Made by a program: the position numbers and the translations under genes
The notes under the pieces: generated by a model
Seen by the model: only the letters and a program-made list of their open reading frames with translations
Databases searched by the model: none
What the model was told of the DNA's origin: nothing
Assembly (NCBI RefSeq): GCF_000003815.2
Contig: NC_049987.1
Coordinates: forward strand, 17,463,959 to 17,527,958
DNA: 64,000 nt
Source: Branchiostoma floridae
Taxonomy: Eukaryota > Chordata > Leptocardii > Amphioxiformes > Branchiostomatidae
Direction of reading: 5' to 3'
Shown: positions 1 to 9,911 of the stretch, piece by piece
How positions within the stretch are numbered: position 1 is the stretch's first letter
Layout of the letters: each line of letters starts with the position of its first letter

Positions 1-1237
1 GTTTATTTGTATACTTGTTATATGGTGCATATAAAAGTCATAAGAAGTATAATCTGGTAACATACTAGGCTAACGACGTAATGTCATAGCAAGGGCGTTA
101 TAACGTCCCTGGTCATAGGTACGGACTAGTTGACAGTATGTGCTATAGGCCAGCATAGCTGTTGTCTTATATCGGAGTGTTACTTAACAGATTAGACGAA
201 GAAAGGTGCAGTAGCCAGACGTTGTTGTAAAATAAAACTACCGCATTTTCTCGATTGAAGTACGCATCCTGATTTGAGCCAAGTTCCAGGCAAATAGATA
301 AGAATAGAAATAAAATTGTTGATAACATTTTTACAACACGTACTATCTTTCTACAACAATAGTCACGCTATACTGACGTACAATATTAGCCAAAAGTATG
401 CATTAAGTATTTGTCTCAATTGACCTCGAGTTTGGTAATGCTGTGAAGGCTTGAACAGGTGATTACTTGTTTTGGGTATCTGTGGAAGGTAAATTAAAAA
501 AAAAGATAGGTTTCAGTTAGTAAATGCACATTAATGTACCGCTTCTACTAAGTTTTCTTAACATTTCTGGGCGTGTCTGTGTGTGTGTATGTGTATGTGT
601 GTATGTGTGTGTGTTGGGACAGAAAGTGTGCTGTGCGTTTGGGCCCACTGGTGGCTTTTTTTTAATTACTAGGGGGATCTTTATTTCCGGCTTTGAAGGA
701 GAATGACCAACAAGAACGGGTTGATCTTTGGTATGTAGATATCTAAACTGATGATTTACAGGATTGAATTTGAATTATGCAAATCAAGAGTCATATTCAT
801 AATCAACAAGGAAATATATAAATCCATTGCATTCCATGGTTAGCTAGGACTCTCAAACACGTCACATATGTAAATGAGAAAAATAGGAATACCGATTGAT
901 ATCAACTATACAAATAGCGACCTAGTTTCCTTAATCAACGAGAAAATACTTTCATTCTATGGTGTTAAATGATGGGAATTTTATTATTGTGACACGTCGC
1001 AAGAACGAAATTCCCATTAAAAATTAAACAAAAGTGAACATTATTGGACATAAATTAAGCAAATCGGGGCCTTGCTCACATAATTAATGAAGGAATACCA
1101 CAATAGCTAAGACAAGAGTCAAATACGTTGAACAACATATGCTATTTGAGTACAGAAGGTGACATTAACTGAATGAGCCCCTTATTTGCATAATCAGAAG
1201 AGATACATTCATCATAACTCACTCGAAAATGTTAACG
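1..1237. other. Non-coding flank downstream of CTLD gene A
   Basis: I see no gene here. The stretch is AT-rich and lies 3' of the minus-strand CTLD gene A. A (GT)n-type microsatellite with TATGTG interruptions lies at about 570-614. A TTTATT on the plus strand at 680-685 would be an AATAAA for gene A, but it is about 550 bases past the stop, so the assignment is weak. Confidence 0.6.
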
Positions 1238-1803
1238 TCATTTAGTGAAAGTTTGACGTCGTGGAACTCTCATTTTTTCAAATGAAACATTGGCAAGGCA
1301 TCTGCTTATTTTAAAGTTGATGATCGATTTCCAATTTCTATTAATTAATTTGTGTCTCTTTCTACAGCTGTTAAAATGATACGAACCTGACGGTATGATT
1401 TGGCAGATGAAATTACGTCGGCCGGTACACCCATAGTCATTCCAGTTGATGTCATTGTAGACTCGCCAGTACATGTACAGGACACAGCGCTGGTGCCCTG
1501 TTCCGTTGTTACTGGGTTGTCCCTCTCCCCACATGCTGAAGTTGGTCCCCAGTGGGGTTCCGTCTATCCACTCCCACCTCCCGTTTTCCCGCTGACTGTG
1601 CAAGCCGAACCAGAACTTGGCGAACTTGAACTTGGCTGAATCGATGAGGGAGATGAGGAAGGCGTTGATGCCGGCATCACGGGGCATGGCGAGGGTGCCT
1701 CCGTCGGCGACACAGGCAGCAGCCGCCTCTCGGAACTGCTTACGTGTTTCAAACGGTTTGTAGCAGACTTCGCGGTACTTCTGGTAGTCGTTTGGGCAGA
1801 AGG
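1238..1803 (-). CDS. CTLD exon of gene A with lost stop and C-terminal extension
   Basis: The acceptor TTTTACAG precedes CCTTCTGCCC at 1803. The exon encodes the whole CTLD and is closely similar to gene B exon 5 up to ICQIIP. There B has CCGTAAGG and A has CCGTCAGG, so TAA has become TCA. Translation runs on for 50 residues with two more Cys, to a stop at 1240-1238. Alternatively the CAG-GTTCGT just after the lost stop could act as a splice donor to an unseen downstream exon. Confidence 0.8.
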
Positions 1804-2145
1804 CTGTAAAATAGGACCCGTATATAACTTAACTTGGTCACAGTCGAAAAACATGTACAGTACTAGCCGAAACTGGCTTGGCAACCACCTGGCACAAAAC
1901 AGACCTTCTGTCTGTCTGTGTGTTTGTGTGTATGTAATGCTATATACATATGTGGGTTTATATGCGAGTTTGGGTGTGTATGCGTGTGTGTGCGTGTGTG
2001 TGCGTGTGTATATGTGTGTGTGTGACTGTGTAATTATGTTTGTGTATGCGTGTATGTATGTGTGTGCGTGCGTGCGTGCGTGCGTGCGTGTGCATGCACG
2101 TGTGTGTGTGTCAATGCAGGTATGTTTGTGTGTGTGTGTGTGTGT

Positions 2146-2176
<31 letters not shown>

Positions 2177-5100
2177 AAACATTTAGATGCCAGAGTTACA
2201 AAATGTGGATAACAGCTTTAGATTTGTACGTGCAAAATTTTCATTAGCCATCAAGTTACAACATTCTCATAAACTTTGTAAGCTTTCGCCATTTGTGTTT
2301 CAAGTTTGATTCCCATGTCATTTATTAATAATCTATCCATCCAAGGATCGTAAAATGTCATAAGAAACTTAAAACGTTTGCCCACAAAATTGTTATAACA
2401 AAAATATTCTTACAGAAAGGTCGGCTGGTGGCAGTTGTAGGATGTGCTTTCTCTGGTTTGTTTTGCTGGTTTTTGATATTAGTATCAATTTTCTCCAGGC
2501 GCTGCAGATTCTCACTCTCTGGGATGTCTGTCAGGATGGGAAGGTTCGTTTGCTTTTCCGGGGCTTTCCCGTCTTTTTTTACACCTTCTGTAAAGTCCCC
2601 TGGCATTTGCAGTGTCTGTAGGTGCAACGGAATGTGTCAACATCACATTTTGTTTCAAAATCTTTTTTTTTTTAAATTCAACATCAAAGTACAAAACAGG
2701 ACAGAGAGGTAATACACTCTAGCAGTACGCTNNNNNNNNNNNNNNNNNNNNNNNNNNNNNNNNNNNNNNNNNNNNNNNNNNNNNNNNNNNNNNNNNNNNN
2801 NNNNNNNNNNNNNNNNNNNNNNNNNNNNNNNCATATAAGTCAGGTTACAAGGTAGTTGCAAAACGTTTCGTATGTACAAATGACTGGGTTAACTGTAAGA
2901 TACTGCAGTTTGTAGAATGTGACAGGAAAGGTGAACCCCTTAATAGTTGATGGATACGGGCTGATTCGGATAAACAATTGAAGTCAAGAGTATTGCCAAG
3001 CAGGTTCTGTAGATTGCCGAAAAAAATTAATTCTGTATTAAAATCTATTTCTATTCCAACTTTGTGATACAATATGTGGCGCGGTAACAGTGCACGCCAT
3101 TTTTCAACCGTCTTTTCAACTTTGACACTGACAATGTATTATGGTACACATACATGCATGCAGCAATACACAAATGTACAATATGCAAATACATTATCAT
3201 ATAAATAAAATGTATATGTACAACGATGCAAAACGATATAAATGAAACAGTCAAAATTAGACTTAAGTTAGTGAAGTACTTTTCAACACCTTCCCAATAC
3301 TGGAATGGCACAAATGCATAGAGCAAAACACTTATGAATAATAAAACAAATGTTTCATTTGTTCAACAAAGGTAAAAAATATATACAAATGAAACAGTTC
3401 AGTTAGACTGAAATTAGTGAAGTTCATATCTGCCTTGTGGTGCTGCTGACATAAGATTAAATTAATATTTGAACGAAATTTTACAATGTATAAACTTTTT
3501 AAGCTAATGTGTAGCTTTATATTATGATATTCAAGAATCACTGTTTTCATGTTACCTTTTGTAGATTTTCAAACGCATTTGATTGATCAGCAATGGCTGC
3601 TCCGGTTTTCTCCTCTAGCTGACTCACTGACAGCTTTATGTTCATCACCGCCACACCTACAAAAGATGAAAGCAACACCGAATCATATAGATTAAAGAAC
3701 GTCTGGAAATTTAGTTCAAGAAGTAACGAAGACTCATATGCCAAAAAGCAGTTACTAAAGTAGATATTTGCAGATAGTATCCACTATCTTTCGTCAGTGA
3801 AGCTGAAAGAAGCTGGTCTTTTATACCCTATAAAATATGAATAGAGACAATTTTAGATGTTTATTAGGAAACATGGCAAGACAAAGTCAAGCTGAAGACA
3901 ATTTTGGATTCCAAAGGGAAACAAAGCTAAGAAACAGTTGATACAAATGAGTCATTTAGCTCCTGTTGTTTTGGTTACAGGAGCTAAATGTTAATGTTCA
4001 TCGACGTAGCGTAGACTCAATCTATTGAAAGACCGCAATACTCATTTAGAAAGACAACACCAACCTATAGACGGCAGACTTGCACCATATATCATATATG
4101 TAAGAAAATCAGAATTCTGAAAAATTCTCCAGAGTTCTGGCTCAGGTTCCCAAAATTCTCCGGAATTCTGGTGCAGATCCAGCATTCTAAAGAATTCTGG
4201 GAGCCTAAGCCGGAGAATTCTGCCCGAATTCTGAAGAATTTTGGAGAATCCTCCAGAATTGGCTTTGCTCCTGGAGAGATCTAATTGCAATCCACATATA
4301 AGTTACCTTTTAATATACCTTATTTGTAAGGGTTAATAATTTTGGCTACTCATTTTTCAAATTATTAAGGTTTTTCGACATGTCCGGAATCAACCTCGTT
4401 TAAAAGTCTAAAATCAATCTGGAGGGCGTTGTCTGCATATTCGGCTCAAGAAGTAACACGACTCAATCTATAGAGAGATCACATTACATGTACTTACCCA
4501 GAAAGATCACAACAACCAGTAGACAGCAGTTCAGTACCAGGGACAGGACAGTGATTGTCTTCTTCATGGTGCCGGTCCGGACTCGGAACTGAACAGGGCT
4601 TCTAATGCCGTCTTCTGAGTTGGAACCAGTGGTGACATCATCGGTAGAGAATTCTGAGAAGACCAACATGAAGATTTTTTAGCTGGGTTTGAAGGTGCGG
4701 TTAGATGTTTTGTGCCGTGTATTTCGGGGAACAGTTTAGATAGGATAACGTACGAAAAGAATACGTCGAACGAAAAACTATTAAAGGCAGTGGTGTCAAA
4801 AAAATGTTTTAGAGGTGTCTACGCTGAAGCCTTCCACGTTGCGGAACACGTGATGCAGTACCTTTGTTTACTGCAAGGGGTCTCCCCGAAGATTTTAAAA
4901 GAACTAGAAAGGCCGACATTTGCTTGAGAGCAAATACAGCATATTTCAGCCATCTCCCTCCCCATGCAACAATAGGCTATTTCAATATCACCCATTTGAA
5001 AAATCACTTTTACTAATGACGGTTTAACCCAAAAATGAGTCTTACAAAATTCCCCTGTTCAAGAATGGACTCCAGTGCACCCTATGTGAATTTGCACAAT

Positions 5101-6501
5101 AGACCAGTCCAGAAATACTCCCACTGAAACCTTGGCCTTTTGAATAAGAAACCAAATCCAAAATTGAATTTAGCAAAAAAGGTCCCAGTGCAAAAAAGGT
5201 ATAATAGACCAGTCTAAAAACACTTCCACTAAAATTGAATTTTGAATCATCACCCGTTCAAAACTGAATTTGAAAAAATCCCCCTTCCGTGTGCAAAAAA
5301 TGGACTCTTCCATGTAAAGTAGAGCAGTCCAAAAATACATCCGCTAAAATAGGACTTTGACATAATCACTGAAGTCCAAAAAATGATTTAAAAAAAAGCC
5401 CCCTCTATGCAAGAATGGACTCTTCCAGAACACCCATGTAAAATTGCAAATTAGACCAGTCCAAAAATAACCCTACTGAAAGACTTTGACAAACTAGAAG
5501 TCACCAAAGTCCAAAATATCAATTTTGAAAAATCCCCCCTCAGTGCGAGAATAGACTCTTCCAGCACACGTTCTGTAAAATTGCAAAATAGACCTGTCCA
5601 CAAATGCATCCACTGAAAGACTTCACCAGTCCAATGATGAATTTAAAAAAAAAAATGAACCCCTCCGTGTAAGAATGGACTGTTCCAGATAACACCGGGC
5701 TCGCTGATTGGCTGCCACCCCCCCTCTTTAGGATATAGATTCAGGCTAAGTGATTGGTTACCTATCTAATTAGATTAAATAGACATATATGCCAGTAGGT
5801 CCAATCTGCAGCTGGGGGTCAACGACCTTAAGGTCATTGACCCCTCTGGCTATTGGAAAATGACAAAAAATCCCCAAATATATCATTTTGACGTAGTATA
5901 TGACAAAAATTATACATGTGTCATTTGAATAAATATCTAGTGCACCCTTTTACCAAAATTTAGGTCATTTGGTTTTAAAACCAGAGCACAAGAGCCAAAA
6001 GTGTACTTTTTGGTCATAAAATGGCCAAATAATCGCAAAATTGAGCATTTTTTTGTACCGTATGCCTCAAGTGTTATTGAATCCATGTGCGCATATGTCT
6101 AGGGCACTCCTATACTAAATTTCAGGTCATCCGGTTCTAAAACCAAGGTACAGGTGCCAAAAGTGTCCTTTTTTGATAAAAAAATGACCAAAAAAATGGC
6201 AAAAATAAGTATTTCGTTATACTGTACACCAAAACTGATATTGAATCTATATGGGGGACTTATCAAGGCACATCTGTACCAAATTTCAGCTCATTCGGTT
6301 ATAATACCAGGGTACAAGGGGCCCAAATATACAGTTTTGGTCTTAAGATGGCCAAAAAACCTTAATAAAATCATTTAAGAGACAGATATGGAAAAAATGA
6401 AAAAAACGTCCGAGGGTATCGGCCCACTCTACCTTTGTGCCAAATTTCAAGTCATTCGGTTGAGGAACAACGGAGATACCGTGTTCTGAAGATTTGACAG
6501 G

Positions 6502-6536
<35 letters not shown>

Positions 6537-8279
6537 AACATTACGAATACAATATATTTCACCATACCTATGGTATGGCTGAAATATAATGACTTCACTA
6601 ACGTTTGCCATTTATGAATTTGCTCTATGATCGTAAAAGACCACGATTTTACTACTTGGTCGATACGAGATTCATAATAGATTGTAAAGTAGGACTGAAA
6701 AAAAACCTTAATATGTAAAAATGTAAAGAATTTTCCTGCTACTCTATTTTTACGCTCTCTTGACGTTTATTAAATTTAGCGGAGGTAAAGGGAACTGCAG
6801 CCGACGCACACGGAAAGCTGGTTATAATATTCATCCGCAGTCTACACCGAACTGATTTTGTCATGACATTTTTTTTTCACTCAAGGAGTTTGTACCCAAA
6901 AGTACAATATGCTATTGAAGCCACGGATACATATACATGTACTATGTTCTGCGGCCAAATAATTTTGAATTTTTATAGCTAATTACACGGTGTTTGGCAT
7001 ACAGATGCAGTGATACAGTCATTATCTCGAAGCAGAGTTTCGGCTCCGCCTGTTTTTTTATGACGTGTTTTTAAGGCGTTTTTGTCATGCTTTCTATTTT
7101 TCACTGTTTTCTTTATAATATGTCTGTCATTTGGCCGGCGGACATAACGAAAATGGTACAAAATAGAAGGCTCGACAAAAACATCTAAAATCACATCTAA
7201 AAAAAGCAGGAAGGCTGTGTCTACACGTATATTGAAAACATAGGTATACGTAGGGTGTGCATGGGTTTATATTCTTATACAACACACGCCACAAGTGGAA
7301 TGCTGCAAAACGTGCTCAGACTATGTTTTCGTTGATACATGATATATTGGAAAATAGCTGATGGTGTTTAGTCATTTCTCACATTTCCAGTGAGAATGAA
7401 ATGTGCTGAATGTGTCGTTCAAGAACAAGAAAGACTGCTTTTCAAAACAATTTATCTCTTTCGGTTTCTTGTGAAATGGTATGATCATAAGATATTCACA
7501 ATGGCGCATATTTTTTTCTGGAATGGCGCTGTCTTCATGGCAATAACGTCTGACGCTCTCGTAACCTTATTCATGTCAGTTTTACATTGTCACGGCCAAA
7601 ATGTAAGAATTATCAATCTATGTAAAAAGTATTATAAACCCCATCTGTCGATCCATTTTTAGCGGCGTAGTCGAAAATACAGCATTTTTTCTAAACCATA
7701 AATGACAATATTTTCACGGCCATACTTTCTGTTTCTCCCGCAGCGTTCTCCAGGTCCGGAGCCCCCCTTGTAAAAGAAACTGCCGTCGAACCGACCCTAC
7801 CAAAACCTACCATAGCAAACACTTGCCGAACCCACCTTTTTTGGTCAACCTATAGCGCAAGCATTTGTCATAAAACTTTAGGACTGACTTCTGAGTAATG
7901 AAGTCAATATTATAGAACCGTTTTCCTCCAACATATTCTCCTCACTTCCTTTGAAATAGCAAAATTTGCGTCAACAATGTATATTTGTAGAACTTGGATA
8001 AGATGTTGAAATCTTGAGGCATTTAACAGGATCACTTCGGCCAAAAATTAAAGGAAAACCTAGGCCTTACTTAATTAAGAATGACAATGTCTTTACGGCC
8101 ATACCTTCTGTTTCTCCCGTAGCGTTCTCCACGTCCAGAGCCCCCCTCGTGAAAGAAACTCCGGATCCCGACGAACCGATCGGACAGGCCTCCTCGTAAT
8201 CGCCATCAGCGTCCACGTTGTCTTTGCATGTTGCATAGACCTTACAGGCTTCCTTGTAGTAGTAGACGTTTTGCTCCAT
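1238..8279 (-). CDS. CTLD gene A: type II transmembrane C-type lectin-domain protein (five coding exons)
   Basis: The coding exons on the minus strand are 8279-8105, 4653-4498, 3656-3556, 2615-2414 and 1803-1238. All have AG/GT borders and join in frame to 399 codons. Order: a tyrosine-bearing cytoplasmic tail (1-58); a Ser/Thr/Asp-rich stretch; one membrane segment (about 90-114, core [18 protein letters not shown]); a short helical stalk; a charged spacer; and a long-form CTLD (about 212-349) in one exon. The CTLD has six Cys, FWFGLHS for the usual WIGL, and WND before the fifth Cys. The usual EPN/QPD sugar-specificity triplet reads QPS, so Ca-dependent sugar binding is doubtful. I start at MEQN, which is shared with gene B. 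B ends after ICQIIP; here that stop is TCA (1390-1388), adding 50 residues. Likely a cell-surface recognition receptor (inference). A 100-N gap lies in intron 4. Confidence 0.85.
1905..2176. repeat. TG/CG alternating purine-pyrimidine microsatellite
   Basis: A long stretch of TG, TATG and CG dinucleotides in intron 4 of CTLD gene A. Bases 2126-2176 are an almost uninterrupted alternation: (TG)n, then (CG)n, then (TG)n. That is a classic sequence for left-handed Z-DNA. Short open frames here are artefacts of the repeat. Confidence 0.9.
2732..2831. other. Assembly gap of 100 N
   Basis: Exactly 100 Ns, the usual placeholder for a gap of unknown size. It falls in intron 3 of CTLD gene A, between the exons at 2414-2615 and 3556-3656, so no known coding base is lost, but an unseen exon cannot be excluded. 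Confidence 0.95.
4108..4262. repeat. Cluster of GAATTCT-type palindromic repeats
   Basis: GAATTCTGAAAAATTCTCC, its complement and variants alternate about ten times in 155 bases, giving a self-complementary block in intron 2 of CTLD gene A. No coding sense is seen. It resembles the subterminal palindromes of small DNA transposons but has no clear ends. Confidence 0.6.
4899..6588 (-). mobile_element. Non-autonomous Helentron-like element, copy 1
   Basis: About 1.69 kb in intron 1 of CTLD gene A, repeated in the same orientation at 11055-12467. Read on the minus strand, its 3' end has the hairpin ATTTGCTCTCAAGCAAAT, a 10-base spacer, then CTAG followed by T. Its 5' end has ATATTTCAGCCAT, and the inverted complement lies just inside the 3' hairpin (4941-4953 with 6574-6586). 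Subterminal inverted repeats plus a 3' hairpin fit the Helentron/HINE class. The interior holds degenerate tandem units of about 130 bases (5040-5700), repeats of a GCCAAATTTCAGGTCAT block (5930-6480) and a (GAAA)n tract (about 6501-6538). No Rep or helicase ORF is present. Confidence 0.55.
7700..7790 (-). pseudogene. Partial duplicate of CTLD exon 1 end plus donor
   Basis: On the minus strand this block resembles the 3' half of gene A exon 1 (8105-8180) and its donor, giving GAGAAACAGAAA then GTATGG. It lacks the 5' half and the start codon. It sits in intron 1 and looks like a local duplication remnant or an unused extra 5' splice site. Confidence 0.55.
8105..8279 (-). CDS. CTLD gene A exon 1 (cytoplasmic tail)
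   Basis: Begins at the ATG of [18 protein letters not shown] and ends at a GTATGG donor after GAAACAGAAG, phase 1. It encodes 58 residues with five Tyr, in contexts including YKEAC, YATC and DGDYEEAC; the last follows an acidic run. It pairs with 9912-10074 of gene B (same start context ACAACATGGAGC, same donor). Confidence 0.8.
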
Positions 8280-9911
8280 GTTGTAAGTAGGCACCCCTTC
8301 TTACCATACCCCAGTCTTACTCCAACACCAACGCGTTATGTCGACCTAGACCTATTTCCCTTGTTTTGCAACATCGCTGGCAATGATTGTCTGCTTGCTT
8401 GACACGTGTATGCAATACCAGGAATATTGCATAATTGAAATCATCGCTTGCTTTTTAACCGTCTTTCTAACCGTTATATCAAGACACAGAATACCGTACT
8501 CTTTTTGCATTTTGCATATATACTAATAGTTTGGAAAGTTTTGGATGTTTTTTTATGAATATTCGGTTATATATCTCGGCGGCTTTTATTTTCAATACTA
8601 GTTAAAGAGGTCTTAACTCAATAATCTACAATTCCGTCAGGTCAATAGGAAGACACACCAAGTGAGGTGAAATAATGTTCTAACCATTGTAATAACTATT
8701 ATCACGAGAAAAAGTAACTATCACAGATTTCGGCTGCAAAGCATTACCTGAACTACTATTCATTTTAAATGTAATAAATAGACAGTTCTCAGAAAGCAAA
8801 GAAAAAAATGGGCAAGAGAATTAATTGCAAATTTAACATACACACGATGCAAGGTCTACGTGCAAGGAGAGTAAGTTGAAAACTTGCAAACATCTTGTCA
8901 GTCTCAGCACGAGAATGCAACACTGTAACACCAAATAGCAGTTACTAAAGCAACTGGATATGGTTTTGGAAACGGTCAGATGTTTCAGGTAGCATCCACT
9001 ATCTTGCGTCAGTGACACTGAAGAAAGCAGGTTAAAGAGCATTTTTGGCTGTGTTCCAAATCTCAAGCACATACTACTACCATGTCCCTAGCATGCAATA
9101 TAAAGTATACGTATTGCTTCTGTGCTACGTGCACTTTTCTTGCATTTTTAGGTTATAAGACCGTAGCTATGATTCAACATGCCTAATTAGTTACTTCCCA
9201 TTGAATTTGACGCCTATGTGGGCGTACATGTCGAATGCAGGAAACGATCTGAAAAAAATTGTTGTTTGTGGTAATGAATAGGCTTTAATTCAGTTATTTT
9301 GTTCTGTTCGTGCACTTCAAACCTAGCTCGTGGTTGCCTGGTACTTTTTCAGTTACAAAGAACTTGTGCCTTATATTAACTATATTAATTATAATTATAA
9401 TGATGATAATATTGAGTGTATTTTGCAGCCGGTAGGTACCCAAAGTGTGGATAATGAGGCTGTTTAACGTGGCCGAGGCACCTCCTCGAGCCATTAAATA
9501 TAACATAGATGTTGCCGAACTCTAGTTTGCTTCCTGTTTTCACAGAAAAACATTTGCTCGGTTTCTTGTCGTAAATGTGGGTACAACAAATGAAGACCGC
9601 CGAGATCTTCAATATAATATTCATAGGAATGCATAAGAAAGATAAAAACTTATTAAAACTGCGCCAGAAACGCATGATATTTTGAATCGATGTGTCTTGA
9701 AGAGTGTCTTGGTTAGAAAAAAGGTTAGAAAAAAACGTGATGATTTGACTTATGCAAGATTCCTGGTATCGTATACACGTGGCAGGCAGACAATCACTGC
9801 GAGCGATGTTACAAAACAAGGAAGATAGGTCTAGGTCGATCGATATAACGTGTTGTTGGTGAAGGTATACTGGTAAGATATAGAAGGTAAGAAGAGGGGT
9901 CTGTTTACAAC
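8280..9911. promoter_or_regulatory. Divergent promoter region with mirror-image homology between CTLD genes A and B
   Basis: The 1.6 kb between the two start codons is flanked by matching sequence in inverted orientation. Upstream of each ATG (A: about 8300-8480, minus strand; B: about 9715-9895, plus strand) I can align GATGTTRCAAAACAAGG, ATAGGTCTAGGTCGA, an E-box CACGTG with GTAT, and ATACCAGGAAT. These conserved blocks are the best candidates for promoter elements. No clear TATA box is common to both sides. The centre (about 8940-9040) holds a dispersed repeat also seen at 31797 and 3746. Confidence 0.6.
8936..9036. repeat. Dispersed repeat, copy 1
   Basis: Contains CAACTGGATATGGTTTTG, AACGGTCAGATGTTTC and GCGTCAGTGACACTGAAG. 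The same blocks recur at 31797-31876 and, degenerate, at 3744-3820. An old interspersed repeat of unassigned class. Confidence 0.6.

Noticed and set aside
1564-1884. 106-residue minus-strand frame over the CTLD exon
   Set aside because: Shadow of the true CTLD frame; its equivalent also appears at gene B in the same wrong frame.
1853-2247. Val/Cys-rich open frames on the plus strand
   Set aside because: Pure translation of TG/TATG dinucleotide repeats.
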